From positions 109,183,232-109,247,231 of the forward strand of contig OY757913.1 in the NCBI GenBank assembly GCA_963585895.1: 64,000 nucleotides of DNA, written 5' to 3'. This document shows, piece by piece, positions 1 to 10,594 of the stretch. Position 1 is the stretch's first letter. Every line of letters begins with the position of its first letter. Source of the stretch: Sepioteuthis lessoniana. Taxonomy: Eukaryota; Mollusca; Cephalopoda; Myopsida; Loliginidae. The position numbers and the translations under genes are program-made. The notes under the pieces are model-generated. The model was given only the letters and a program-made list of their open reading frames with translations. It was not told the origin of the DNA and did not search any database.

Positions 1-40
1 TGCCCGTACAATAAAGTCTGGAAACTTCTTGAATGCCCCA
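1..40 (-). mobile_element. End of a mariner element, cut by the window edge
   Basis: The first 40 bases match the right terminal inverted repeat of the mariner at 27116-28022: both contain AAGTCTGGAAACTT preceded by GCCC[A/G]TAC. By that comparison the transposase side lies outside the window to the left, on the minus strand. Only the terminus is visible. Confidence 0.6.
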
Positions 41-43
41 CGT

Positions 44-278
44 ATATATATACATATTCATGCATATAGATATCTCTCTATGTATATATGTATATATATG
101 CATACATACATATATATATATATGTATATATATATTTATATATATATGTTCAGACATACGTATATACATTTATATATATATATATATATAGATATAAATA
201 TACATATATGTATACATTAATATCTATATACATACATATACATAAATGTATATATATATATATATATATACGCGTGTG

Positions 279-342
<64 letters not shown>

Positions 343-490
343 CTCATATGTTTAAATATAAATATACATATTCATATAAATAACATATATATTTACATGT
401 ACATGTATAAGTATAAATATACATATGTACATATATGTAAACATGCATATATACCCATATGTTTTAATATAAGTAGATATGAATATATTT
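44..490. repeat. AT-rich (TA)n / TATACA tract
   Basis: About 450 bp of alternating TA, TATG and TACA steps with CG-containing interruptions near 271. Open frames here read as Tyr-Ile repeats on both strands, which is a composition effect and not coding. Confidence 0.9.
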
Positions 491-1041
491 CATAATATAA
501 TTCTATTAGGCTTTATTAACTGCGTGTTTAAATTTTAGATGTTCCTTGTTTGTCTTGTTTTAAATGAAGTTTTTCTCATTGTATGTTGTAACACTCCAAA
601 CCCAACCAACAAAGGCCATATAACTCAAGAATTTCTCGATCCATATGTTTGTGCAAGTGTTCATACCCATCGATATGTATGCGTGAGTGTGAATATATAC
701 GCACAAAATAAGTCACTACTAGTACATACATACATAAAATAAATTAACATCTGCCAAGACCAGAAGTCAGCATGGACAATTTAATCTAATAGGACATTCA
801 CGGACACAAATCCTGAAATTAAAAATTATTACACCCTTCCATAAGTTTTTTTTTTTTTTTTTTGTAAAACCAGGAATAAAAAAACACCGTATCTATTACC
901 AATCTTCCGAAGAAGATGTAAAATGTAAAACACATATAGAGCTCAAGTATATGAGATAATAAAAACCTAAATACGAAATTCAGATTATTTTCCTTATTAA
1001 ATATATATGAATACTGAACTGACGAGTTTTGCCAAGTGATT
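491..1041. other. Unassigned AT-rich stretch
   Basis: I recognise no gene or repeat family here. There is a T17 run near 847-863. Confidence 0.5.
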
Positions 1042-1898
1042 CTTAAATACTGAGCATCTAGAGGGTTCGCCAATAGCTCACGAGACCGGGGTTCAGTTCC
1101 AAGTCGAGTCATACCAAAGCCTCAAAAATGGTAGTTGACGCCTCCTTTATGGGGATTTTATTAAGCCCCGAAAAGCCCGGTTTAATCCTATGTTTTGTAA
1201 AAGAATAAACCGTACTTCAACAGCAGTAGAGAATTGGAGACAACTTTTGAAGAAAGGGAAGAACGACTTATACATGCAACAAAATTTATATACAACAACA
1301 ACAACAACAACAACAATAAACAGGGTTTTACACCAAATGGAATAAACAACGAATGTGTAAGTAACAATTCATAAAAGAGAGTTCAAGGAAGAGTTCAAGA
1401 TGTAAAATATGGTTAGGTTTGTTGTGAAGGTTGTAAGGTTGAAGGTAAAGTAGATTTGATAAGGTAAAGTAGTGAAGTAGGTTTGCAGATAAAATGCCTG
1501 CTGGAATTTAACTGTGTGCGTATCCTGTTCCTTTAAACTCAGCACGTGCGTTCGTCGCTCTTGGGTCCCGGTGGTGGAAGGTACCAAAATACGTATGCCG
1601 TCAAGGGGCTGCTAGAATGGACATGGTGCTAACAGTTGTGGGAGTGGAACCAAAAGAGAGAGAATCTCCGGTGGGGCTCTTTTTTTATAATGGACGCCAC
1701 GTGACCCCAAGGGGGTGCTGCTGATCGGTGAAACAGGATCACCAGTTCCTTACCAAAATTTCTACACCTTGCTTAACACTTAGCATTATGATATATGTAT
1801 CAAAGGTAAAGTGGAGCAATCCAGGGAAAGGAGTAGCGTCCTCCTCTACACATTCTCGTAGTAGCTATTGAAGAGGTCGTCAGATTTACTTTCTTTTT
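1042..1898 (+). mobile_element. SINE C, split by a 619-bp insertion
   Basis: The head (1042-1147: GGGTTCAGTTCC B-box-like motif, then the CGAGTCATACCAAAG segment) and the rest (1767-1898: CTTGCTTAACACTTAGC, then AAAGTGGAGCAATCCAGGG) are consecutive in intact SINE C copies such as 44579-44838. Between them lies foreign DNA flanked by CCTT at 1144-1147 and 1767-1770. Confidence 0.7.
1148..1766. mobile_element. Unclassified insertion inside SINE C
   Basis: 619 bp bounded by a 4-bp CCTT duplication. The ends are weakly inverted: it starts TATGGGGATTTTATTAAG and the reverse complement of the end starts TGTAGAAATTTTGGTAAG. It holds an (AAC)n tract at 1291-1316 and no recognisable coding sequence. 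It could be a short solo LTR or a non-autonomous DNA element. Confidence 0.45.
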
Positions 1899-2358
1899 TT
1901 TACATATACTTATTTAAACATATGTATATATACATATATTTTAAAAAATTGAATAGGTCCGTAAGTAGATCTATTTTCTAAGTTGTTTATTTTCCTTTTA
2001 CACGTGTTTCAAGTGTTCACACTTTTATCAGGAAGTTTATGTTTAATGGTGGTGTCGTTTTGATTTATATTGTGGTGACTGTTTTGATATGATTGTTGTT
2101 CTTTTTAATTCCTGGATTGTTGTTTGAGAATTTTCAGGTCGCATTAATGCGTTAATTGTCCGTGACAAATTTTTGTCTCTTCTTCTTCTTCTCTTTTTAC
2201 GAGAGAGTATTTTGTGTGTCCGCGAAGATGTTTGTGTCGATGTATATGTATACATATTTTCTTTCCTTTTTTTTTTTTGCTTTTTTGTTTTTTTCTCTCT
2301 CTAAATAATCTATGATACTTGATATGCTATAGTTTATTTGTTTTCCCAACCAGATCAT

Positions 2359-2390
<32 letters not shown>

Positions 2391-2510
2391 GTGCCATAAA
2401 ATTCAACTGACTTCTATTTTTTGTTCCTGGATGTATCTGTATGTCTGTCTATCTTTATGTGTGTATAGTTAAGTTCTATTTAATGTTAGTTTGAATTTTT
2501 CTATAAAGTT

Positions 2511-2549
<39 letters not shown>

Positions 2550-2555
2550 CACATT
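1899..2555. other. Unassigned stretch with microsatellites
   Basis: No gene recognised. It contains T-rich runs at 2263-2300, a (TG)14 tract at 2359-2386 and a (TA)n tract at 2514-2546. Confidence 0.5.
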
Positions 2556-2712
2556 TTCCAGTAGAAAAACAGTAGTGGTACCATGTAACCTATAGCTGAA
2601 AGGATAAAGGGGTTTTTACCTTTCCGACAGTAAACATAACAGCATGTGTGGAACTTCAACTTGCTTACTAAGATACCGCAGTCCAGCATATTACTCAATA
2701 CGCTACGGTGAT
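2556..2712 (-). mobile_element. SINE A, partial and old
   Basis: The plus strand reads the complement of a SINE A core: AACAGTAGTGGTACCATGTAA, then a degraded GGGTATT core, then GCAGTCCAGCATATT over the head. The 3' hairpin tail is missing, and many bases differ from younger copies such as 17164-17395. Confidence 0.65.
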
Positions 2713-3340
2713 TTCGGTTCGAGTAGAGATAAGGGAAGCACAACGCCATATGTTGTCAAATTTCATTAAGTCGAGATGAACAGTTTGTACCTACTGTGTT
2801 TATTATCTGGCGTAGCGAAATGAGCAGCTTATAGGTCCTAGGTCAAATGCAAAATATCTCATGATAACGAACTGCTTACGGCTGCTAAACATTGATACTA
2901 GACACAAGAATATAGTAGCAATCACCATCATTTTTCATAGAAGCAAATTAAAGCATCCATTTCCTACGCCGATAATCATTACATCAACGAGCGTCTATTT
3001 AACATTGCTGTATAAAGGTTAGAAAAAGTTTACGTTAACACAATCTTTTCATGATAACTTGTTGAGATAACGAAACCTGAACAACCTTACAACAGGTGTC
3101 TCAAACATGCAGCACACAAATTTCTTTTCTATTACACGTGGCGAAACAATTTTCGCGACTAACATTTTTCTAAAACTTGGTAAATTGTCCCTCGCCCTGA
3201 CCTTGTTTTACTCCAGAGAAAGGTTGAATATTCTTTAATATTTCAATCGATTTCAACTCAAGATAAAAAGCGGAAAAGTAAAACATACATTAAACGAAAA
3301 CAATAAAAAAACATTTTTACTAAGAACGTTAAATTTGTAG
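2713..3340. other. Unassigned stretch
   Basis: No gene or known repeat recognised. Confidence 0.5.
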
Positions 3341-3460
3341 TGGGGGGGGGTGTAGTGACTAACGTACTTGACTGCAACATACTAGTAAGCAAGTTCGAAC
3401 TCTAGTCGACCTATTACGGTCATTTTCGGAGTTATACTCTCAGGAAAGGAATGAACTTAT
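3341..3460 (+). mobile_element. SINE A head fragment
   Basis: Shows a degraded A-box region (GTGTAGTGACTAACGTACT) and a good B-box-like AGTTCGAACTC at about 3393, then the start of the core. It is truncated at about 3460, and the stretch begins after a G8 run. Confidence 0.6.
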
Positions 3461-3749
3461 TAAATAAAGAAAAAACACCTGTTAGTGAAATCTATATCGG
3501 CTTGTTTCAAAGAACAACAGCGGTGGAGGGATGAGTGAAATTACAGAACATTAACACGCACAAAAAAAACGAGGAAATTTATTTTGTCGCATAATATAAG
3601 AAGGGGTCGATCTAAAAAAATGTATACACACATAGGAAAGGAAAAATTTGTAAAAAAATAAATTTGTGAATGAATTTAGAATTAAAATATCTATACAGAT
3701 TTTTCCTTTTCTGATATGTGTACACATTTTTGGGCGGTCTCTATTATAT
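3461..3749. other. Unassigned short stretch
   Basis: AT-rich, no recognised feature. Confidence 0.4.
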
Positions 3750-3755
3750 ACACAC

Positions 3756-3808
<53 letters not shown>
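3750..3808. repeat. (CA)n(TA)n compound microsatellite
   Basis: A CA run followed directly by a TA run. The same compound structure recurs at 5559-5624. Confidence 0.95.
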
Positions 3809-3910
3809 GGGGAGGGGTATATGTGCCACACAAAGTGACTTCTAAGTGAAAATGGCAATAACAATGGAGCAATAACATCCACAATAAACTCTTCCAAATT
3901 CAGCCCACCT

Positions 3911-4209
3911 TAGGAGAGTGGAGACCAACATCGAGAAAATCAAGAAGAGAACAAGTTGTTATATCCCGATTGCGAATTGGTCATACAAGGCTTACTCACT
4001 CTTTCATTTTGAAACAGGAACCACAACCACAGCGTTTAACCTGCCAGACAACTTGCATGGTTAAACACATTCTTATAGAATGCAAAACTTTCGCTGTTAT
4101 CAGAAAGCGATTTTTCAAAGTAAATAACTTAACCGATCTGTTAGAGAACGTCAAAATAGATGACATTCTGTCCTTCTTGAGAGAGACAGAGTTGTACCAA
4201 AAAATATGA
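3911..4209 (+). pseudogene. C-terminal remnant of a jockey-like reverse transcriptase ORF
   Basis: The frame is open from about 3911 with no Met needed, because it is a truncated tail; an internal Met lies at 3970. It encodes about 99 residues that resemble the tail of jockey-type LINE polyproteins: a basic stretch, SRLRIGHTRLTHSF, a degenerate Cys-containing segment, VKHILIEC, then DDILSFLRETELY close to the stop. That pattern is familiar from annotated mobile-element jockey proteins and follows the RT/RNase H region. The first two cysteines of the usual Cys-X2-Cys pair are degraded (TCQTTC). The catalytic RT motifs would lie upstream and are absent. The family assignment comes from recognised motifs, not a search. 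Confidence 0.7.
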
Positions 4210-4329
4210 CAACTTAAAACTGGTTAATCTTGTGCAAACAAATGAAATCCTGCTAATAGAAAATTCTACCTACCTTAATATTCGTTTTGAAATCTTTGAT
4301 TGAATATGTATGTATATATAGACAGAATT

Positions 4330-4363
4330 TGGCGTTAAATGACTTACAAAGGTTGATATGCCA
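4330..4363 (+). promoter_or_regulatory. LINE/SINE shared 3' tail hairpin
   Basis: The transcript can fold as UGGCGU paired with AUGCCA, an internal loop, then GACUU paired with AGGUU around an ACAA loop. SINE copies have UGGCAU and AACCU at the matching arms, so G:C, A:U and G:U differences keep the pairing. By analogy with stringent LINEs it would be the RT recognition site. That role is inference. Confidence 0.6.
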
Positions 4364-4702
4364 TAAAACCCAACCAACCAACCAATCTAAGTGAAGTACA
4401 GCTGAATTGAATTCAGTTTTATTTTTTCTAGACTTATTGCAGTACCAAGACTAAAGAACCCAGACGGCTCTACTTCTTACTCATAACAGCATCCAGGTGG
4501 TTTTGAACTTGGGTCGCCAACTTCATTGCCTACGACGATAACCGTTACTCTAAATGTGCTTTCTTATAAATATCAATTAATTTAGTTCAGTTTGCTGGTC
4601 CTGCTCCACATCTTGGGAGTAATTTATTGCTATTTTTTTTTTTTTAGATATATTACTTTATAATAGTCTTTAATTGGAATCATTTTGAGATGAGCCTCTT
4701 AA

Positions 4703-4972
4703 TCTGAGAATTAATTTTTTTTTATTGCGGACTTTTTGTCCTCATCTTGGTAGGTTTTGTGTTGTTTCTTCTTTCACTACGTTTCGGCCAAATTTCACCT
4801 CTGGCCTTCTTCAGGTGATTTACTGCGACCTCGGATAGGAATGCTGAGTCTTGTAACCGTATCCCCAATAACTACTGCCTTCCATAGTTGTTGTCTATCC
4901 TATCCGAGGTCGCGGTAAAACTACCAAGATGAGGACAAAAAGTCCGCAATAAATAAAAAATTAATTCTCAGA
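4703..4972 (-). mobile_element. Foldback element with a hammerhead-like core
   Basis: Two 50-58 bp arms (4703-4753 and 4921-4972) are near-perfect inverted repeats. A second inverted pair inside (4819-4840 and 4897-4918) matches at 21 of 22 positions. The whole unit is flanked by the direct repeat ACTTTATAATAGT (about 4653 and 4974). No ORF is present. Minus-strand bases 4814 to about 4770 match a type I hammerhead core. I infer a non-autonomous element derived from a ribozyme-bearing retroelement such as a Penelope-like one. Confidence 0.65.
4770..4818 (-). ncRNA. Hammerhead-ribozyme-like motif
   Basis: On the minus strand: stem I half UCAC, then CUGAAGA (fits CUGANGA), stem II closed by GGCCA/UGGCC, then GAAA, a minimal stem III (ACGU), an A at the cleavage position, and GUGA that can pair with UCAC. 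Hammerheads with a tiny stem III are known in Penelope-like elements. Every invariant core base is present, but the short stems make activity uncertain. Confidence 0.5.
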
Positions 4973-5148
4973 TCACTTTATAATAGTTGAAGATATTTTT
5001 TTTCACTTTCACCTTATGACTTCCGCTCCATGCAGTCATATTTTGCATTGTGCAAGGAATATTCAGTATTTATTAATCCATCTGACGACTGTTTTTTTTA
5101 ATGCACAAAACATTAAGTAATGAAGTCAGCATGGAGAAGTGTAATAAC

Positions 5149-5455
5149 CATATTTACCAACCCTTCCGCTCAGGCAGGATATGACACAAGGTCATTTTTA
5201 AGCGGAGTTTAACAGGTTTGAATTCAGAGTTTTCCTTCTCCTAGACTAGTTGCCTTACAAAGGCTGAAGAACCTAGTCTGCCCTACTATTTACCCATAGC
5301 TGGAGGGAGAGTAATTGGATTCATACCTTTTTCAAGGGTATTCGTGCAATGTGAAATGCAATCAGTCTCGTCCAGGATTTGAACTCGTGTCGCCGTGTCC
5401 ATTTCCAACGATAACCATTACATCGACGATAACCATTACACCACGGGCACCTCCA
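5149..5455 (-). mobile_element. SINE B, young full-length copy
   Basis: Flanked by an identical 18-bp duplication, ATGGAGAAGTGTAATAAC, at 5131-5148 and 5456-5473. On its own strand it begins GGAGGTGCCCGTGGTGTAAT (A-box), has a GAGTTCAAATCC B-box, and ends at the TTGGTAAATAT tail. The head carries a local duplication of CGATAACCATTACA near the A-box side. Confidence 0.9.
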
Positions 5456-5558
5456 ATGGAGAAGTGTAATAACAGTTTCTTTTTGGTTTTGTCCTGCTCT
5501 ACTGGCCACTGTATGAGTAGTTTCTTGATTTAAGAAAAATATTTTAAAACTGTTTATT

Positions 5559-5565
5559 CACACAC

Positions 5566-5624
<59 letters not shown>
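5559..5624. repeat. (CA)n(TA)n compound microsatellite
   Basis: A CA run with one CG step, followed directly by a TA run. Confidence 0.95.
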
Positions 5625-5877
5625 CTAAAAGTAGTTGACATTACAGATGTGTTACAAAAAATTAACCTGGTTGTCATGACCAAATAAAAATTTCCCAGTA
5701 AATACTGGACGATATTTTCATTTCTATTCGGCACTCAAACTTTACATTCATCATCATATTTGTATTCCATAAGATATTTATTCATGTTAAAATAGTTATG
5801 AAGGTACTGTTATATATGGTTTCAAGTATTCCTATCAAATACTTATAATTTATACACAGTTATATGGCTCGGAGTTC

Positions 5878-6108
5878 TCGTAGCGGAGTGGCTAACGTAC
5901 TGGTTTGTAACATCCTAGCAACCAAGTAAGAACTTCAGTTGCGATAATATGTTCACTTTCAGACGAATACCATTGGAAAAGGCATGAAACTTCTTATGCC
6001 CCTAGCAATGGCTGTGATACTATTTAGTATCACTGCTGTTCTTCAACAAAGATAGCTTTGGCATTAAATAATCTATGAAGTTTGATATGCTATTAAACTA
6101 AGAAATAA
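5878..6108 (+). mobile_element. SINE A
   Basis: Head GTTCTCGTAGCGGAGTGGCTA, a degraded B-box, the core, then the hairpin tail GGCATTAAATAATCTATGAAG...ATATGC and an ATTAAACTAAGAAA end. Confidence 0.8.
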
Positions 6109-7156
6109 AAATTAGCACACGAAAATTCAAATTATATACGAGTAAATACGGTGTGATATTCGTTTCTAAGTTGAATGCCGTATCGACCTTATCAACAATG
6201 ATGGCTTAGATTTGGCCCAAAGTCGCAAAGAATGGCACAGCGTTTACTAATTATGGCTAAGTTTGGTTCAAGGTTAGAAGTATGGAGCACCTTAGGAAAA
6301 ATTAAACTCACTAATAATAGTCTGCCAATCCAGCGCGTTAACCATACCAGTAATTGTGCAAAAAAAAAAAAAAAAAAATTAGATTAAAAACATTTAGAAT
6401 CCAAATTTCAAAAGGTAATTTTAAACCGAAACCAGACGATCTAAAAATCAACTTTCAATCAGACTAATTACAGTCTGCACTTTTCAGATTTTTTCTTCTT
6501 TTTTAAATTTATCTCATCTGTCCTTGAATGCAGTAATTTGAACTGGGCACCTCACATTTAAAATGAAGATTCATATGCATAGGGTTCTGTCGGCATACCC
6601 ATTTTGGGGAGCCTCAAGCATCAGAAAATGGCTTTACCATGATCTCTTTAAGTACAATGGGGGAAAGACAGCCAAAGTAAACAGCTTCTGAATCTCAGCG
6701 ACCTCACTTCCCATAGCTCCGACCATTCGGGTTATGTGAAGTAATCTCTAATAATACAGGTGCCAGAATTTGAGTTCATTTTTTTTTCAGGGTGACTCGT
6801 GAAAAGACCTTGACTGGCCAACAAAAATATCCCAAAATCTTCGATAACGTCATCCCAGTAGAAAAATGATTGGATCAGCCATATTTTTTTAAATTTCCGT
6901 TTTTATATCGATATGAACATAAATAATATCAATAAGATGAAATAATAAATGGCTGGTTAGAGAAATCTGGAGTTTTAAATTATTTTCAATTTTATACGAA
7001 TTATCATAGGTCATTTTATGGAAAGTATTCGTGAAATATAAACTGAAAGTGTTCAATTATCTTAACTGTAAGAAAAAAACCTACTTTGTAATTATCTTGA
7101 GTTGAATTCTTTCACGGCGTTTACTCTAAAATCTTAGATTTCTGACAGATGATGTA
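6109..7156. other. Unassigned stretch
   Basis: No recognised gene or family. It has an A18 run near 6361 and a T-rich run at 6780-6788. Confidence 0.45.
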
Positions 7157-7162
7157 ATTATA

Positions 7163-7290
7163 TATATATATATATATATCAAAATAGGAAGGTCCACGAA
7201 GAGATTTGTATTTTTTAAATTTATTTATTTATTTTATTATTAACAAATTCAAAAAATACAAATCTCTTCGTGGATCCTTTTATTTTAAAA
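7163..7290. mobile_element. Foldback (snap-back) repeat
   Basis: AGGTCCACGAAGAGATTTG followed by an A/T-rich run is mirrored by CAAATCTCTTCGTGGATCCT. The arms are about 33 bp around a 25-bp AT loop. Flanks are (TA)n on both sides (7157-7179 and 7330-7361), which hides any duplication. No ORF. Confidence 0.65.
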
Positions 7291-7327
7291 TATACCCTTA
7301 TTCTTTCTTTGGACCTACAACAACCAT

Positions 7328-7365
<38 letters not shown>

Positions 7366-7416
7366 AGGTCAGTTGCCTTGTCTTTATTACAATGTTAAGG
7401 CTGCTGTAAAACCATG

Positions 7417-8230
7417 TGATAGGTATTTGGTTGATTTTAAAGGCACGTCAACCCGATTGAGGTTATTTTACACCTACAAGTGAAGGAATTGCGTTTATTG
7501 TATGTTTGTATTTTACATTCTTTTTGTGTTTTTGTTGGGGGGTTTTTTTGCACAAAATTATTCGTGTATCTAATACAAATAATTTACACACTGTTTTATG
7601 GTTTCAAGTATTCTTATCTAATTCTTATAATTTATACACAACTATATAGTTTCAAGTAACTATTTCTCTTTAATACAGATCATTTATTTGAACACAATTA
7701 TTTGGTTTCAAGTATTCTTATCTAATACAAATAATCTTTAAACAGATCTATTTGACTCATCGATGAGATTCTAACATGGACTACCACTCCGGATCAAAGT
7801 CGACCTGGGAGTAAGGGTAATAATGGGATACTCCACACTCCCCAGAACTCCAAAAGGGAGTCACCATGGAGTAATGGCTAACGTACTGGACTGCAACCTC
7901 GAAAAAGCGGGTCTGAATTTTTGCGGGCAATTACGTTCACTTTCGAATCAATACCCTTGTTAAAGGCATGAACCCTCTTATCCCTCCCAGCTAATATCCT
8001 TAGAAAAGGAATGAAACCCCTTATTCCCTCCTCCCAGCTATGAGTTAAGTAGTATCACCGTTGTTCTTTTTACAAGGATGGCTTGGCATTAAATAACCCA
8101 CGAAGGTTGATATGCCATTAAACAAAGAAATCAAACATATACTTCAACTCCGGAAAGAGTGATGAAGGGGTACTCCACATTCTCAAGAGCTCCAAAATTG
8201 CGACTTGCGGAAAACTTGAGAGCCGTATCG
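7417..8230 (-). mobile_element. SINE E, old, interrupted by SINE A
   Basis: Degraded hairpin tail (AAAGGCACGTCAACCCGATT) at about 7437, tandem units (TGGTTTCAAGTATTCTTATC) and body (ACCACTCCGGATCAAAGTCG). The body is broken at 7857 and resumes at about 8148 (ACTCCGGAAAGAGTGATGAAG). Confidence 0.65.
7857..8132 (+). mobile_element. SINE A with a duplicated middle
   Basis: Head AGTCACCATGGAGTAATGGC, then the core occurs twice (ACCCTTGTTAAAGGCATGAA and CCTTAGAAAAGGAATGAAAC), followed by the hairpin tail GGCATTAAATAACCCACGAAG. The duplicated core makes it about 45 bp longer than usual. Confidence 0.8.
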
Positions 8231-8582
8231 TTAAACTAAACAAAAGTAAAGATAAGGAAACTCATTGAATGATTTCATTTGTTCCTATAATCAAATTAAT
8301 TAGTATGAAAAAAAAGTCTGTTCACTTGAGATGAAATCTCTATTCTTTCAGTTATCAACCCACTGTTGAACCATTAAGCCATACCCGCCGTTTATTCTTT
8401 GTACGGAGTGCTATTTATAGCTTAATAACATTCTAACGAGTGCAAGTCTGACTGCTTATGAGAATTGGACTGGCTCCTCATTTGTTTCTTCGTAAAAAGT
8501 CTAACAATCTTATCAATTTGATTGGAATTTTAGACTTCTAAGTCTGGAATTTATAGCCATTAAGTATGTTATTGTAACTGAC

Positions 8583-8770
8583 AGGGGCGCCTCTCATAGT
8601 TTGATGGTTAGAGTCTAGAGTAACAGACCATTACAAGTCAGTTCGATTCTTACGAAGTGCTCTCTACCTATGGTCTTATGCAAAACTAATTAATAAATGA
8701 CTACTATTGGGTAGTGCGCTCGATAGGTGCTCCATACTTATGGCCTTATGCCAAATATAAGCCCAGTTTA
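8583..8770 (+). mobile_element. SINE D, with a second partial unit
   Basis: tRNA-like head GGGGCGCCTCTCATAGTTTG, B-box AGTTCGATTCTTA, then GTCTTATGC...AATAAATGACTA. A further GTGCTCCATACTTATGGCC at about 8728 repeats the middle of the unit. Confidence 0.65.
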
Positions 8771-9400
8771 GCTGAAAAAGACGACCCACTTTCCTGACCT
8801 TCTCGGATTAAAGTATGGTATCTGTTCTCTTCTTGTCTTCGGTGATGGGGAGGGGGTAGCTGAACCTGAATGCAGCATATTTTGTGGACGGTTTTAAATA
8901 TACGTGTACCTCTGATCTGTGTTCGATATCGGGAATATCTTGTTGGAAAAATGTAGTTTTCTCTTCAGAATGAATATAAAGACAAAAAGTACAACTAAAC
9001 ATATTTTATCGCCGGATCAAACCAATTATACATAATACATAAAGAAATGAGATACACAAAGTCTCTCACAGAACTATTAGCGAAAAAATCCTTAGCTGTT
9101 GGTTGTGTGGAATTATTAGACACGCTTAAGTGTAAGCACAAAATTTTAGAGCATTGTATGCTGTGTAAGTAAATTTAAAGTGTAAGCTAATAATAATTGT
9201 TAGTGTAATTTAAATAGCTTATTTATATGTAAGTGTAAATTTAAACAAATTTAAGAGTAAGCAAATAAGTTTAGAGCATTGTATGTTACGTACTATTTTA
9301 TAGTATCGTGCTCAATATGACATGAAGTTTGTTGAAAACGAAACGTCCCTCAAGGACGCGAGAAATAAGTTCTCACGTCTTGGCCATTCTTAATGGTCTT
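8771..9400. other. Unassigned stretch
   Basis: Contains a loose internal repeat of TTTAGAGCATTGTATG (9147 and 9270). No gene recognised. Confidence 0.45.
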
Positions 9401-9404
9401 AATG

Positions 9405-9650
9405 AGTAGTGTTCACCAATGGTCCGGGAGACTGGGGTTCAATCTCAGGTCGAGTCATATCAAAGATTTAAAAAATGGTACCTGATGCTGCCTTGCTTAA
9501 CACTCAGTATTATAAGGTAAGGATCAAGGGTAAAGTGGATCAATCCAGGGAATGGGGTAGCGCTTTCCACTAGACCTCGGTGTGATAGCTACTGAAAAGG
9601 GGGCCTTCGGGTCACCCTCGACTAAGGTCGCCAATTTTACTTACTTTACA
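9405..9650 (+). mobile_element. SINE C
   Basis: GTGTTCACCAATGGTCCGGG head, GGGGTTCAATCTC B-box-like motif, GATCAAGGGTAAAGTGGATC, CTACTGAAAAGGGGGCCTTC, and the end GCCAATTTTACTTACTTTAC. Confidence 0.8.
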
Positions 9651-9842
9651 TGGTAGTTGGGAAGATATTTAATCAATATCCTACTCATCAAAGACCAATA
9701 TTAGCATTAGTTTATCTGTGATATACTAATACTGAACATAACCAAAGGAAAGGCAAAGTAAATGCATTTTTTCATATAAATACATTAAATCTTTTATATA
9801 CATAATATACATAACTGTGGTAATAAAAAGAAAGAATGCACA

Positions 9843-10290
9843 AACTGAGTAGACCTGGGAGAAATGGCAATAAAGGGGTATTCCACATTCTCCAGATCGG
9901 CAGAACTGGAGTCTCATCATCTGATTCATTTTAGTGTCATACCAATGACACCCATTTTGGGGGGGGGATTTAACCCCTCTGCAGAGGACACAGTTAACGT
10001 ATTATATCCCCCACCCCGTGATATGGTTTTAAATATTCTTGTATAATACTAATAATCAATCCACGATTTTTTGTTATAAATAACTATCCCTACTTAATAA
10101 TCATCATTTGCTTGTACACAGTTATGTGGTTTCAAGCATTCCTATATAATAGTAATAATTTTCAAACTGATCTATTTCAGCCATAGATATGACCCTAACA
10201 AGTTCTACTAGTCTGCGTTAAAGTGTGCCTGGGATTAATAGTAACGAAAGGGTCACTTCAAACTCCCAAAGTTCTTCAACTGGCAGGTAA
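9843..10290 (-). mobile_element. SINE E, two partial bodies head to tail
   Basis: The first (9843-10020) is body only and ends near CCCCTCTGCAGAGGACACAG. The second (10021-10290) holds tandem-unit sequence (CACAGTTATGTGGTTTCAAG) and then a body. A duplicated or concatenated E is the simplest reading. Confidence 0.7.
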
Positions 10291-10594
10291 GTATTATACC
10301 AAGAGTATTAAACGCTATAGGAGGAACCTCAAGGAGCAAAGAACCGGCTGGGATTATAGCTCTTATCTTCTATTTGGTGCTAAGTGACACAAAAGGTCAT
10401 TACATCCCATGTTTACCAAATTGTACAGTGACGTGGTCAAAGTAGCATATAACGCGCGTGCGCCAAAGTCAAAATCCTCTTTAGTACACACGTGTATGTG
10501 TGCGCCCCTGTCCGAACGGAAATAGACCTTGCGACTCCAACAACCTAGTGTCGTTTTGCACACTATTACATTTTCTTAGACGTGAAAACTTTTC
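10291..10594. other. Unassigned short stretch
   Basis: Slightly GC-richer than its neighbours; no recognised feature. Confidence 0.4.

Larger units (their letters stand above)
3911..4386 (+). mobile_element. 3' end of a jockey-like LINE with hairpin tail
   Basis: A 5'-truncated non-LTR retrotransposon: the end of the reverse transcriptase ORF to the stop at 4207, then a 177-bp 3' untranslated region. That region ends in a hairpin (4330-4363) followed by a short CCAA-rich repeat (to about 4386). The hairpin and CCAA tail are the same as the 3' ends of SINE A (for example 18904-18976) and SINE E (for example 10841-10892). This makes it a candidate source of the enzyme that copies those SINEs. 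This copy itself lacks the catalytic RT domain and endonuclease. Confidence 0.8.

Noticed and set aside
29..495. Overlapping Tyr/Ile-rich open frames on both strands
   Set aside because: They come from the (TA)n composition alone.
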